Below, in pieces: positions 1 through 8,881 of a DNA stretch of 64,000 bases. Below the pieces are notes generated by a model. That model was given only the letters and a program-made list of their open reading frames with translations, was not told the origin of the DNA and did not search any database. Each line of letters opens with the position of its first letter. Position 1 is the stretch's first letter. The DNA comes from Devosia psychrophila (GTDB lineage Bacteria; Pseudomonadota; Alphaproteobacteria; Rhizobiales; Devosiaceae), in assembly GCF_000971275.1 (NCBI RefSeq), contig NZ_LAPV01000153.1, positions 1 to 64,000 of the forward strand, written 5' to 3'. The position numbers and the translations under genes were made by a program.

Positions 1-2
1 AG

Positions 3-221
3 GCCCATATTGCCGGTGGCCGTCTCTCGGTACGCTGCGCCCTCTACATGGCGAGCCTCTCCGCCATCCGCGCCAATCCCCCGATCCGAGACTTCTACCA
101 GCGCCTGCGCGACCAGGGAAAACCCGGCAAGCTCGCCATCGTCGCCGCCATGCGCAAACTCATCACCACAGCCAACGCCGTCATCGCCAACGATGCACCA
201 TGGAAGGGCAAAAGCGATTGA
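3..221 (+). CDS. IS110-family transposase, C-terminal fragment (cut by window start)
   Basis: The last 72 residues of a protein whose start lies before the window. The visible part has the ending typical of IS110/IS1111 (DEDD) transposases: a small-residue-rich helix (RCALYMASLSAIRANP), a basic stretch around KPGKLAIVAAMRKLI, and a short tail after NAVIAND. In the family this C-terminal part holds the serine-containing Tnp domain that works with the N-terminal DEDD RuvC-like domain under guidance of a bridge RNA; the catalytic residues themselves are not clearly visible in this piece. Whether the whole gene is intact cannot be judged here. A palindromic repeat begins 17 bp after the stop. Confidence 0.75.
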   Translation, partial: AHIAGGRLSVRCALYMASLSAIRANPPIRDFYQRLRDQGKPGKLAIVAAMRKLITTANAVIANDAPWKGKSD

Positions 222-237
222 CATCAAACACGGTTGC

Positions 238-312
238 TCAGGGGAGGGAGGCGCCAGGCCAACGGTCCGAGTTCTTTCTCATCCCTCCCCCTTGTGGGGA
301 GGGTGGCCCCAA
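238..312. repeat. Intergenic C-rich/G-rich palindromic repeat (class C)
   Basis: The segment starts CAGGGGAGGGAGGCGCC and ends with CCCTCCCCCTTGTGGGGAGGG, which folds on itself. The first part is the reverse complement of a stretch in the repeat at 40969-41082 (GGCGCCTCCCTCCCCTGA). It lies between the IS110 transposase tail and the ahcY terminator. Confidence 0.6.
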
Positions 313-360
313 CGTTAACGTTGCCCAATCAACCCAAACCGAGGCGAGACGGGCCGCCCC

Positions 361-396
361 TAAAGACAAAGGTGCCCGCGACCACGGTCGCGGGCA
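361..396 (-). terminator. Rho-independent terminator of ahcY
   Basis: A perfect 11-bp stem (TGCCCGCGACC at 373-383 with GGTCGCGGGCA at 386-396) and a 2-nt loop lie 22 bp beyond the ahcY stop. Read on the minus strand it is followed by the T-rich CTTTGTCTTTA, as expected for an intrinsic terminator. Confidence 0.8.
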
Positions 397-417
397 CAAT
401 GATCAATTCAACCGATC

Positions 418-1818
418 CTAGTAGCGATATTCGCCAGACTTGAACGGGCCATCGGTCGAGACGCCGATATAGTCGGCCTGGGCCGGGGTCAGCTTGGTCA
501 GCTTGGCGCCCAGCTTGGCCAGATGCAGCTCGGCGACCTTCTCGTCGAGATGCTTGGGCAACACGTGCACCTTCTTCTCGAGATTCTCGCCATTGGTCCA
601 CAGTTCGATCTGGGCCAACGTCTGGTTCGCAAACGAAGCCGACATCACAAAGCTGGGGTGGCCCGTGGCGTTGCCCAGGTTCACCAGGCGCCCCTCGGAC
701 AGCAGGATCAGCCGCTTTCCATCGGGCTTCTCGATCAGATCGACCTGTGGCTTCACATTGGTCCACTTGAAGTTGCGCAGGCCGAGCACGTCGATCTCGT
801 TGTCAAAATGGCCGATATTGCAGACGATGGCCATGTCCTTGAGCTTGCGCATGTCATCGACCATCAGCACGTCGCGGTTGCCCGTAGCGGTGACGACGAT
901 GTCGGCGCGCTCGGCAGCTTCCTCGAGGGTAACGACCTCAAAGCCTTCCATGGCGGCCTGCAGCGCGCAGATCGGATCGACTTCGGTAACCAGCACGCGG
1001 GCGCCAGCGCCACGCAGCGATTCAGCCGAGCCTTTGCCCACGTCGCCAAAGCCGCAAACGATGGCGACCTTGCCGGCCAGCATCACGTCAGTACCGCGAC
1101 GGATCGCATCGACCAGCGATTCACGGGTGCCGTATTTGTTGTCGAACTTGGACTTGGTGACCGAGTCATTGACGTTGATGGCGGGGAACGGCAGCTCGCC
1201 CTTGGCGTGCAGCTGGTACAGGCGCATCACACCCGTCGTGGTCTCTTCCGACACGCCGCGGATCGAGGCGCGGATAGCCGAGAAGAAGGTCGGGTTCTTG
1301 GCAAGACGGCGCTTGATAGTGTCAAAGAAGATTTCTTCTTCTTCATTGCCGGGCTTGTCGAGAATGGAAATATCCTTCTCGGCCTTGGCGCCGGTCAGGA
1401 TATACATGGTGGCATCGCCGCCATCGTCGAGGATCATGTTGGGCGTGGAGCCGGGCCAATCCATCATGCGGTCGGTGAAGTCCCAGTATTCCTCAAGGCT
1501 CTCGCCCTTGTGGGCAAATACCGGAATGCCGGCAGCGGCGATGGCAGCGGCAGCATGGTCCTGGGTCGAGAAAATGTTGCACGAGACCCAACGCACTTCG
1601 GCACCGAGCGCAACCAGCGTCTCGATCAGCACTGCGGTCTGGATGGTCATGTGCAGCGAGCCGGCAATGCGGGCGCCCTTGAGCGGCTGGGCCGCTGCAT
1701 ACTCAGCGCGAATAGACATCAGCCCAGGCATTTCGATTTCGGCGATGTCGAGTTCCTTGCGGCCAAAGGCTGCGAGGGAAATATCCTTGACCGCATAGTC
1801 GGTCGAATTGGTGGTCAT
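418..1818 (-). CDS. ahcY: Adenosylhomocysteinase (S-adenosylhomocysteine hydrolase)
   Basis: Reversible hydrolysis of S-adenosylhomocysteine to homocysteine and adenosine in the cytoplasm, which relieves product inhibition of methyltransferases. 466 residues, the normal bacterial length. Visible family marks: [16 protein letters not shown] near residue 80, the NAD-binding loop [20 protein letters not shown] in the centre, [11 protein letters not shown], and the conserved C-terminal end FKSGEYRY. It is last in the minus-strand run from chvI and has its own upstream region of about 100 bp with a palindromic candidate operator, so it is probably also transcribed on its own. No SAH riboswitch was recognised upstream. 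Confidence 0.97.
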   Translation of the reverse strand: MTTNSTDYAVKDISLAAFGRKELDIAEIEMPGLMSIRAEYAAAQPLKGARIAGSLHMTIQTAVLIETLVALGAEVRWVSCNIFSTQDHAAAAIAAAGIPVFAHKGESLEEYWDFTDRMMDWPGSTPNMILDDGGDATMYILTGAKAEKDISILDKPGNEEEEIFFDTIKRRLAKNPTFFSAIRASIRGVSEETTTGVMRLYQLHAKGELPFPAINVNDSVTKSKFDNKYGTRESLVDAIRRGTDVMLAGKVAIVCGFGDVGKGSAESLRGAGARVLVTEVDPICALQAAMEGFEVVTLEEAAERADIVVTATGNRDVLMVDDMRKLKDMAIVCNIGHFDNEIDVLGLRNFKWTNVKPQVDLIEKPDGKRLILLSEGRLVNLGNATGHPSFVMSASFANQTLAQIELWTNGENLEKKVHVLPKHLDEKVAELHLAKLGAKLTKLTPAQADYIGVSTDGPFKSGEYRY

Positions 1819-1890
1819 GTTGAGGCTCCGGAGCGCAAATGGGGTTCGTTAGCTCTGCTATAAGCAAGGGCAAGCTTCGGATCAACTAAA

Positions 1891-1912
1891 GACATAAAGA
1901 AATGTTTATATC
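1891..1912. promoter_or_regulatory. Palindromic candidate operator upstream of ahcY (SahR-like)
   Basis: Two 9-bp half sites, GACATAAAG (1891-1899) and GTTTATATC (1904-1912), form an inverted repeat matching at 7 of 9 positions around a 4-bp AAAT centre. It is 73 bp upstream of the ahcY start. ArsR-family SahR regulators of methionine-cycle genes in Proteobacteria are known to bind AT-rich palindromes at ahcY; the assignment to SahR is inference, since no such regulator gene lies in the window. Confidence 0.5.
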
Positions 1913-1915
1913 TGA

Positions 1916-2431
1916 TTACCGATAGGCCGCATAACGGCGCTTCGCCAAGCTTTTGAACGGCATGGCGCCAAAGCGCCAAAGACCGGACAGCAGCAGATAG
2001 CCGAGGATGAAACCGCCGCCGGCGTAGAGGATACCCTCCATCGTGACGGGCACCGCAGGCCGATAATTCTCCAGCGTCCGTTGGCCGATATCAGTATCGA
2101 GATAGGCGGGCAGAGATTGAAAGCGCTCTATCGCACCGGCGCCTTGGATGCGAGCCAACGTCGTGCTGAGCTGCTCATAGCGCTGGAACGTCGCAGTCAT
2201 TGAGGTGCCACGCCCCGCCAAAAACTCGTCATTGGAGGCATTATAACGCGCCAGCGCCGCTGGGCGGTCAAGGCCACCGACTTGGGCCGCCCTGTCGAAA
2301 TCCTCAGTGATGACGCGCAACTCATCCACCGCACCGCCAAGGCGTTGGGTATATTGCTGGGCATATTCAGGAAACTGACTCAGCGCCGTAGCCAGAACCA
2401 CCCCGCCAATGCCCGCTATTATTCGCCGCAT
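1916..2431 (-). CDS. DUF2937 family membrane protein
   Basis: 171 residues. The N-terminal hydrophobic segment (about residues 4-18) followed by SQFPEYAQQYTQRLGGAVDEL is the conserved opening of the DUF2937 family. The middle is a helical, probably periplasmic region, and a second membrane segment (GILYAGGGFILGYLLLSGLW, about 133-152) precedes a basic tail. Function is unknown; such proteins are found near ahcY or PTS genes in related bacteria, as I recall. The stop is about 100 bp from the ahcY start. Confidence 0.8.
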   Translation of the reverse strand: MRRIIAGIGGVVLATALSQFPEYAQQYTQRLGGAVDELRVITEDFDRAAQVGGLDRPAALARYNASNDEFLAGRGTSMTATFQRYEQLSTTLARIQGAGAIERFQSLPAYLDTDIGQRTLENYRPAVPVTMEGILYAGGGFILGYLLLSGLWRFGAMPFKSLAKRRYAAYR

Positions 2432-2502
2432 ATAGGGCCTCCGCCTTGCACGGGGTCAATGTGGGAGACGTCGAGACGTTCCGCAATTGGCCATTCTAGC
2501 CC

Positions 2503-2811
2503 TTACCCCGCAGCCCCGTCGCTATCCTCGTCAAATCCGTTATTGACCAGTTCCACAATCGCCTCCAGCGCTTCGCGGGCCTGCTTGCCGCTCGCCTGCA
2601 CAAGGATGGTTGAGCCCGGGCCGGCGCCGAGCATCATCAGGCCCATGATGGAATTGCCGTTGACCGAGGAGCCGTCCTTGATGACGCTGATGTTCGCGTC
2701 GAAGCATTCGGCGGTGCGGACGAAGCGGGCCGAGGCGCGGGCGTGCAGGCCCTTGCGGTTGACGATGGTCAGTTGCTGGGCGACGGCCCGGCCGGCTCCG
2801 CTTCCGTCCAT
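2503..2811 (-). CDS. ptsH: Phosphocarrier protein HPr
   Basis: Small phosphocarrier of the phosphotransferase system. 102 residues. The active-site histidine is in GLHARASARFV and the regulatory serine region is SSVNGNSIMGLMML, the site that HprK phosphorylates. Together with the EIIA(Man)-type protein and the short HprK next to it, and with no sugar-specific EIIBC gene nearby, it fits the regulatory, non-transporting PTS described in alphaproteobacteria. The C-terminus carries a short acidic extension (NNGFDEDSDGAAG). 45 bp separate it from the EIIA gene, so they are probably co-transcribed. Confidence 0.93.
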   Translation of the reverse strand: MDGSGAGRAVAQQLTIVNRKGLHARASARFVRTAECFDANISVIKDGSSVNGNSIMGLMMLGAGPGSTILVQASGKQAREALEAIVELVNNGFDEDSDGAAG

Positions 2812-2856
2812 CAGCAGCCCCCTCGATTGAGACCGAAACGCGACGCGGCAGCCATT

Positions 2857-3258
2857 CTAGCCTGCGCCGAGTATCGAATTGGCTACGGTGATATATTTGC
2901 GGCCTGCTTCCTGGGCCAGGTTGACCGCATCCTTGATCGCCATGTCGCCGCGCACGCGTCCGAGCTTGACCAGCATCGGCAGGTTGACGCCGGCGATCAC
3001 CTCGACCTGACGATTCTGCATCACAGAAATGGCCAGATTGGACGGCGTGCCGCCGAACATGTCGGTCAGGATGATCACGCCGTTGCCGTCATCGGCGCGG
3101 TCAACCGCCGCCAGAATGTCGTTACGACGGGTTTCCATATTGTCATCGGGACCGATTGCGATGGTCTCGCAGAAGTCCTGCGGCCCCACGACGTGTTCGA
3201 GAGCCGACTTGAATTCATTGGCAAGCGCACCATGCGTCACCAAAACCAGACCTATCAT
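2857..3258 (-). CDS. PTS EIIA component, mannose/fructose type (regulatory)
   Basis: 133 residues. The phospho-acceptor histidine is in the N-terminal LVLVTHGALANEF. Further family marks are DMFGGTPSNLAISVM, which holds the conserved GGTP turn, and GVNLPMLVKL. In rhizobia and relatives the equivalent gene sits between hprK and ptsH and belongs to a PTS without a dedicated permease. No EIIB or EIIC gene is seen here. About 175 bp of non-coding sequence separate it from hprK upstream. Confidence 0.92.
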   Translation of the reverse strand: MIGLVLVTHGALANEFKSALEHVVGPQDFCETIAIGPDDNMETRRNDILAAVDRADDGNGVIILTDMFGGTPSNLAISVMQNRQVEVIAGVNLPMLVKLGRVRGDMAIKDAVNLAQEAGRKYITVANSILGAG

Positions 3259-3433
3259 GCAATGTCCCCAGCCTGCCGGACCACGCCACCAAAGCGGCGC
3301 TCACGGCATTCCAGCAAATTCCGCCCCCTGCCCGTTTGGCGCCATAGGCAGCCAGACGAACTCGAACCCGGCCCAGAAGGACGAGCATGCGTCATTTTCG
3401 GCCCGGAAGGCCGTGGATTCAAGTGGTATTTTG

Positions 3434-3904
3434 TCACGGTGCTGTGGGCTGCCGCGTCAGGGCGGTTATGGCCTCGATCACCAGCAACATTTGATGCCCT
3501 AGGCTGATGATGTCACCAGAAGGCACCGGCGCCCGCGCCACGCTGGTTCCGGCAATATCGGTCACCATGGCGTCCTCCTCAGGCATGCGTACCAGTTCGG
3601 GGACCAGATCGACGACAAGATGTAGGGTGACGAGGCTTTTGTGCGGTCGCTGCACGATGCCACGGCCGCGCAGTTCGATCAGCCCGGCAAGCTTGTCGGG
3701 CGCCACCATGCTGAGATCGCGTCCGGTCTGCACCAGATCGACGCGATCGTCCGACACGAGGAAAGCGGGCAGTCCCCTGCCGTCCCAGCGATCAAGCAAA
3801 CTCATGGCCAGGACCGATTTTCCGGCGCCGGATGGGCCTCGCAGCAAGATTCCGGTCTCGCCTAGCAACAAACCCGTCCCATGCACATTTTTTGGTTTGC
3901 TCAT
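3434..3904 (-). CDS. hprK: HPr kinase/phosphorylase, short alphaproteobacterial form
   Basis: Phosphorylates and dephosphorylates the regulatory serine of HPr. 156 residues, about half the length of the Bacillus enzyme: only the C-terminal catalytic domain is present, with Walker A GPSGAGKSVLA (residues 23-33), LVSDDRVDL and IELRGRGIV. This truncated form is usual in alphaproteobacteria, so it is not damage. It begins 9 bp after chvG ends, so the sensor kinase, response regulator and PTS kinase form one minus-strand operon. Confidence 0.9.
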   Translation of the reverse strand: MSKPKNVHGTGLLLGETGILLRGPSGAGKSVLAMSLLDRWDGRGLPAFLVSDDRVDLVQTGRDLSMVAPDKLAGLIELRGRGIVQRPHKSLVTLHLVVDLVPELVRMPEEDAMVTDIAGTSVARAPVPSGDIISLGHQMLLVIEAITALTRQPTAP

Positions 3905-3913
3905 GGCGCGAGT

Positions 3914-5725
3914 CTATTTGCGGGCGCGCGGCAACACAATCGTAAACACGGCGCCTGACGCGTCCTGCCGATTATGGGCGCGGATGGTTCCTTTATGCGC
4001 TTCAACGATTTGCTTGGAGATGGACAGGCCCAGTCCCGAATGGTCGCCAAAGCTCTCGGTGTCTGGTCGGTCAGTATAGAAGCGCTGGAATATCTTGCCG
4101 AAGTCGCCCGCAATGCCGGGGCCTTCGTCGGTCACCGTGACCACGATATGCTCGGGATCGGTCGATAGCGCCACGCGCACCACACCGCCTTCAGGCGAGA
4201 AGCTGACGGCATTATCGATCAGGTTGGCAAATACCTGCGCCAGCCGGCTCTCATGGCCATTGATCACCGCTGCGCCCTTGCCAGCGCGCTTGTTCATCTC
4301 CACCGTGACGCCGCGCCCGAGCGCCATATCCTTCTGGATCGACACCATGGCCTCGGCCAGCTTCTCCACGTCAACCCGCTCCGAACCCTCGCGGGCCAGT
4401 TCGGCATCGAGACGGCTGGCGCTGGAAATATCGGTGATCAACCGGTCGAGGCGCTTCACATCATGCTGGATGATTTCGTTGAGGCGGTCCTTGTCTTCCT
4501 GGCGCTTGGCCAGCGGCAGTGTTTCGACAGCACTGCGCAGCGAGGTCAGCGGGTTCTTGAGCTCATGCGCCACGTCGGCGGCAAAGCGCTCGATTGCCTC
4601 GATGCGGTTATACAGCGCGTCGGTCATGCGCCGCAAAGCTCCGCTGAGGTGGCCGATTTCGTCGGGGCGGTCGGTGAAATCGGGAATTTCGGCGCGCGCA
4701 TTGCCTGCTGTCTGCACGCGCTCCGCCGCTTCCGACAGGCGTCGCATCGGCCCGGCAATGGTGCCCGCCATCAACAGCGACAGCGCCACCTGCACGCCCG
4801 CCGCGATCATGGCAATGCGCAAGATGCTCCAGCGTTCCTGCGACACCACCGAGTCGATGTCGCCCGGCGCCGTAGAGAGCAGGATCGCCCCCACCACTGC
4901 GCGCAGGCGCTGCACCGGCACGGCGACCGAGACGACCAGTTGGTTCTGGGCATCGACGCGCACGAAGTCGGCGGGCGCACCGGACAAAGCCGAGGCGACT
5001 TCGGGATAACGACTGCCTTCGTCGACGCCATATTCCTGGTATTTGGGGAAATTATCGCCTGGTACCCAGGACAGCACGGCGTTCCACCAGTCCCATAGGA
5101 AGAAATTCTCCTGCTTGGTCTCGATGGTGGTCCGCATCACCTCGCCGCGCGCATAAATATTGTCGCTGTCGAGGATCATCAGCCCGCCCTGATCATAGAT
5201 GCGGGCACGCGTGCGGGTCGGCGTGATCAGGTTGCGCAGCAGCGGCGCCACGCGTTCGGGGCTGATCGGGAATTCGAGGCTGGGATCGAAGTAGGACAGC
5301 GATGAGACCGTGCCATCGCCCTGCAATTGCAGCAGGCGATCGGGGTTGATCGAGATGACGTCGCTATCGACCGTCGCCGAGGCGGCGATGGCCGCAGCGA
5401 TGATTTCACCCTGCACCCGCAGTGACTGGACGCGAGCATCGATCAGGCCGGCCCGCCACTGGTTGAGGTAGAGAATCCCCACCACCAGCACCAGCAGGCC
5501 CGCCAGGTTCAGCACGATGATGCGCTGGGTCAGGCTGGAAAAGATGGTGAAGTTCAGGAAGCGGCCAATAGCCGACGAGATCTTGTAGAACGGCGACAGC
5601 AGCAGCCGCCAGCGATTGGCCTTGCTCAGCGTCTCCTTGGGAGGCGCAGCCTTGTCCGCCCCCGGCGCGCGCCAATCGTGGCCTGCGTCGGGCTGGGAGT
5701 CCTGATCCGGATCGAGGATGGCCAC
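3914..5725 (-). CDS. chvG: Two-component sensor histidine kinase ChvG (ExoS)
   Basis: Inner-membrane sensor of envelope and acid stress. 603 residues: a cytoplasmic N-terminus, membrane segment IIVLNLAGLLVLVVGILYL (about residue 70), a large periplasmic sensing domain, a second membrane segment (IAMIAAGVQVALSLLMAGTI, about 310), HAMP linker, HisKA with the phospho-accepting His in ADVAHELKNPLTSLRS, and an HATPase domain with NLIDNAVSFSPEGG, DEGPGI and GLGLSISKQIVEAH. It follows chvI by 8 bp, so the two are translated from one message. In Agrobacterium and Sinorhizobium the pair controls pckA, exopolysaccharide and motility genes. Confidence 0.95.
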   Translation of the reverse strand: MAILDPDQDSQPDAGHDWRAPGADKAAPPKETLSKANRWRLLLSPFYKISSAIGRFLNFTIFSSLTQRIIVLNLAGLLVLVVGILYLNQWRAGLIDARVQSLRVQGEIIAAAIAASATVDSDVISINPDRLLQLQGDGTVSSLSYFDPSLEFPISPERVAPLLRNLITPTRTRARIYDQGGLMILDSDNIYARGEVMRTTIETKQENFFLWDWWNAVLSWVPGDNFPKYQEYGVDEGSRYPEVASALSGAPADFVRVDAQNQLVVSVAVPVQRLRAVVGAILLSTAPGDIDSVVSQERWSILRIAMIAAGVQVALSLLMAGTIAGPMRRLSEAAERVQTAGNARAEIPDFTDRPDEIGHLSGALRRMTDALYNRIEAIERFAADVAHELKNPLTSLRSAVETLPLAKRQEDKDRLNEIIQHDVKRLDRLITDISSASRLDAELAREGSERVDVEKLAEAMVSIQKDMALGRGVTVEMNKRAGKGAAVINGHESRLAQVFANLIDNAVSFSPEGGVVRVALSTDPEHIVVTVTDEGPGIAGDFGKIFQRFYTDRPDTESFGDHSGLGLSISKQIVEAHKGTIRAHNRQDASGAVFTIVLPRARK

Positions 5726-5733
5726 GTGAGTGC

Positions 5734-6444
5734 TTATTGCTCCTTGAAGCGATAGCCGACGCCATACAGCGTCTCGATCATCTCGAAGTCGTCGTCGGTC
5801 TGCTTGAACTTCTTGCGCAGGCGCTTGATGTGGCTGTCGATGGTGCGATCGTCGACATAAACCTGGTCGTCATAGGCCGCGTCCATCAAGGCATTGCGTG
5901 ACTTGACCACGCCGGGGCGCAGCGCGAGCGCCTGGAGGATCAGGAATTCGGTGACGGTGAGCGTGACGCGCTGGCCCTTCCAGGTGCAGGTGTGGCGTTC
6001 TTCGTCCATCACCAGCGAGCCGCGCTCGATCAGTGCTTTGCCGCCCACTTCCTGGGTGCCGGGAGGCGTCGAGGGATCGCGCGGTGCCGAACGGCGCAGG
6101 ATGGCCTTGACCCGCTCCACCAGCAACCGCTGGCTGAATGGCTTGGTGATGAAGTCGTCGGCACCCATCTTGAGGCCGAACAGCTCGTCGATTTCCTCGT
6201 CCTTACTGGTGAGGAAAATCACCGGCACGTCGGACTTCTGGCGCAGCCGGCGCAACAGCTCCATGCCGTCCATGCGCGGCATCTTGATGTCGAGGATGGC
6301 GAGGTCCGGCTTGTCCGTGGTCAGGCCCTCAAGGCCCGAGGCACCATCGGTATAAGTGGCGACCTGATATCCTTCGGCCTCGAGCGTCAGCGACACGGAA
6401 GTGAGAATATTGCGGTCGTCATCGACCAGTGCGATCTTTGGCAT
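5734..6444 (-). CDS. chvI: Two-component response regulator ChvI
   Basis: OmpR-family DNA-binding regulator partnered with ChvG. Receiver domain with acidic pair DDD near the N-terminus, phospho-accepting Asp in [13 protein letters not shown], Thr in FLTSKDEE and Lys in ITKPFSQR; C-terminal winged helix ending [11 protein letters not shown] start it at [10 protein letters not shown] because AAAGG lies at the right distance upstream; an in-frame start 10 codons earlier (6474) exists but adds residues not seen in the family. It is divergent from pckA across a 243-bp gap, which suits the known ChvG/ChvI control of pckA in rhizobia (inference for this organism). Confidence 0.95.
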   Translation of the reverse strand: MPKIALVDDDRNILTSVSLTLEAEGYQVATYTDGASGLEGLTTDKPDLAILDIKMPRMDGMELLRRLRQKSDVPVIFLTSKDEEIDELFGLKMGADDFITKPFSQRLLVERVKAILRRSAPRDPSTPPGTQEVGGKALIERGSLVMDEERHTCTWKGQRVTLTVTEFLILQALALRPGVVKSRNALMDAAYDDQVYVDDRTIDSHIKRLRKKFKQTDDDFEMIETLYGVGYRFKEQ

Positions 6445-6687
6445 GAAATGCCTTTCTTGTTCGGACGCTTGCAAACAGGCGGCACTTGGCCGTCAACTAT
6501 GCTTGCAGGGGACAATTACGCATTAAATAAGGCGCGGCCAAGGGCGCTACAACGCCAGTGCGCGAATTGGAGGCCATGCAACTTCAGTCTTACGACCGAT
6601 TTCGGGATGGTTGTAGGATCAATTCGTCCCGTAGTTTCAGCTCCACAGTAGGCGGCACGGTTGCCGAACCTGCGACGGAGCGATGCG

Positions 6688-8280
6688 ATGACCCAGTTTG
6701 ACCACGAGACTCTCAGGAGCCAGATTGCCGCCCGGGCCGGCTCGCTGTCGCTCAATGACATCGCCCCGGTGCTGGTTGCACGGTCCCTGCAGGGCGAAGA
6801 ATCCGAGCTGACCGCAGATGGCGCCGTCAGCGTGCGCACCGGTGCCTTCACCGGCCGCTCGCCCAAGGACAAGTTTATCGTGCGCGATGGCCTGACCGAA
6901 AACAGCGTCTGGTGGGACAATTCCGGCGCCCTGAGCCCAGCCCAGTTCGACGTGCTGCTCGACGATGCCATCGGCTCGTTCGGTGGCGTTGCCGCCTTCC
7001 GGCAGGACCTGTTGGCCGGTGCCGATCCGCGTCACCAATACGCCGTCACCGTACTGACGACGAGCGCCTGGCATGCCCTGTTCATTCGTAACCTGCTGAT
7101 CCGTCCCGGTGAAATGGTGGAAACCGGCAGCACTGCCGCGCCTGTCACCATCGTTCATGCGCCCTACTTCAAGGCCGATCCGGCCCGCCATGGCAGTCGC
7201 ACGGATACGGTGATCGCACTCGATATGAGCCGCAACATCGTGATCATTGCCGGCACGCTCTACGCCGGCGAAATCAAGAAGTCGGTATTCTCGCTGTTCA
7301 ATTTCCATGCACCGCGCCAGGGCGTGCTGCCGATGCACTGCTCGGCCAATCTGGGCAAAGACGGCGAAGCCGCATTGTTCTTTGGCCTCTCCGGCACCGG
7401 CAAGACTACGCTGTCCAATGATCCGAACCGTCCACTGATCGGTGACGACGAGCACGGCTGGAGCGAGCATGGCGTGTTCAACCTCGAAGGTGGTTGCTAC
7501 GCCAAGACCATCAAGCTCAGCCCCGAGGCCGAGCCGGAAATCTTCGCCGCTACCGAGCGCTTCGGCACGGTGCTTGAGAATGTCATTCTCGACGATGCCC
7601 GCGTGCCTGACTTCGATGATGTCTCGCTGACCGAAAATACGCGCGCCGCCTATCCGATCCATGTGCTGCCGGCCATCGCCAAGGGCAGCGTCGGCGGTAC
7701 GCCCAAAACCGTGGTATTCCTCACCGCCGATGCGTTCGGCGTGCTGCCGCCCATCGCACGCCTGACACCCGAGCAGGCGGTCTACCACTTCCTCTCCGGC
7801 TACACCGCCAAGGTCGCAGGCACCGAGCGCGGCATCACCGAACCGCAGGCCACCTTCTCGGCATGCTTTGGTGCCCCCTTCATGCCGCTGCATCCCACGG
7901 TCTATGGCGACATGCTGGCAGACAAGCTCCAGTCCAGCGGCGCCACCGCCTGGCTGATCAACACCGGCTGGACCGGCGGCGGCTACGGCGTCGGCAAGCG
8001 CATCGACATCGCCTCCACCCGCCGCCTGCTGTCGGCGGCTTTGGATGGCGCACTCGATGACGCCGAAATGCGCGTGGACGAACTGTTCGGCTTCGAGGTC
8101 CCGCTCACCGTACCCGGCGTAGAAACCCGCCTGCTCACCCCACGCCTCACCTGGGCCGACGCCGAAGCCTATGATCGCCAGTCAACTCACCTCGCCGGCC
8201 TGTTCCGCGCCAACTTCGAGAAATTTGGCGATGGTGCCAATGCCGCACCGGGTCCGCGCATGGCGCTTGCGGCTGAGTAA
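6688..8280 (+). CDS. pckA: Phosphoenolpyruvate carboxykinase (ATP)
   Basis: Converts oxaloacetate and ATP to phosphoenolpyruvate, CO2 and ADP, the entry to gluconeogenesis from organic acids. 530 residues from the ATG at 6688, chosen because ACGGAG lies 8 bp upstream; a TTG nine codons earlier lacks a site. Motifs: [11 protein letters not shown] near residue 55, the P-loop [11 protein letters not shown] with the following DDEHGW (metal site), [11 protein letters not shown], and ENTRAAYP. Length and motif order match the ATP-dependent family. It lies head-to-head with chvI. Confidence 0.97.
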   Translation: MTQFDHETLRSQIAARAGSLSLNDIAPVLVARSLQGEESELTADGAVSVRTGAFTGRSPKDKFIVRDGLTENSVWWDNSGALSPAQFDVLLDDAIGSFGGVAAFRQDLLAGADPRHQYAVTVLTTSAWHALFIRNLLIRPGEMVETGSTAAPVTIVHAPYFKADPARHGSRTDTVIALDMSRNIVIIAGTLYAGEIKKSVFSLFNFHAPRQGVLPMHCSANLGKDGEAALFFGLSGTGKTTLSNDPNRPLIGDDEHGWSEHGVFNLEGGCYAKTIKLSPEAEPEIFAATERFGTVLENVILDDARVPDFDDVSLTENTRAAYPIHVLPAIAKGSVGGTPKTVVFLTADAFGVLPPIARLTPEQAVYHFLSGYTAKVAGTERGITEPQATFSACFGAPFMPLHPTVYGDMLADKLQSSGATAWLINTGWTGGGYGVGKRIDIASTRRLLSAALDGALDDAEMRVDELFGFEVPLTVPGVETRLLTPRLTWADAEAYDRQSTHLAGLFRANFEKFGDGANAAPGPRMALAAE

Positions 8281-8343
8281 TGGGAGGGGCGCATAGAGGC
8301 ACCCTTCTTGTTGGCTGCTCTAAGCCCACACAAGCACCGGAGT

Positions 8344-8512
8344 TCACCCTCCCCCTTGAGGGGAGGGAAGCGAGATAGGAGTTAGCTTCAGCTAACTCCG
8401 TTATCGAGTAGGGAGGGGGTTCAGGGCTATCCGCGAATTGTACGTTGCGGGATGCTCAGAACCCCCTCCCTTGATCCCTCCCTCCAGGGGGAGGGTGTCG
8501 ACTGTGGCCTCA
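8344..8512. repeat. Composite intergenic palindromic repeat (class B related)
   Basis: Between the convergent pckA and SleB genes. It opens with CCCTCCCCCTTGAGGGGAGGG, holds a perfect 9-bp hairpin (GGAGTTAGC at 8378-8386 with GCTAACTCC at 8391-8399, loop TTCA), and ends CCCTCCCTTGATCCCTCCC followed by GGGGGAGGGTGTCGACTG, the same end as the repeats at 10115-10219 and 59990-60098. Confidence 0.65.
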
Positions 8513-8881
8513 CACCAAAAACTTTTCCATCTTATCCCCACCCACCTCCGCCTCCCGCACAATGTCGCCATTCCCGCACGCACTGCGCGGTCGCCACGAA
8601 CGGTCGGTTCGGGGATGCCGGTTGGGCTGGGGGTCGCTCCAGTTCCTGCGGGAAGAGGATGATCTGTGACCCGATTTGAGCCCCGTGCCGAGGACGGTCC
8701 TCCCCCTAGAGTCGCCGGGATAACATGGGGCGAGGTGTGACCCACCTCCACCGATTTCGCCGGAAGACCGGCACCGGGACGCATCTCGCCCCATGTCGCA
8801 TAGCCACCACCCAAGCAAACAACCGCGCGGTCATCGCGGCGCGGGGCTCTGTTACGTCACGATGTCGGAAAGGTCAGCGCC
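8513..8881. other. Intergenic stretch without a recognisable gene
   Basis: Open frames exist on both strands (up to about 130 codons) but they lack a start with a ribosome-binding site, have no recognisable motif and show no codon pattern like the neighbours. I see no RNA gene or clear operator here. Confidence 0.5.

Noticed and set aside
494-1863. Long plus-strand open frames over ahcY
   Set aside because: They are shadow frames of a clearly conserved gene in GC-rich DNA, with no ribosome-binding site or motif.
1819-1915. SAH riboswitch before ahcY
   Set aside because: I could not find the conserved stem-loop sequence of the class; only a palindromic operator-like site is seen.
8401-8818. 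Minus-strand frames of 100-140 codons between pckA and the SleB gene
   Set aside because: One ends in a palindromic repeat and none has a supported start; kept as non-coding.
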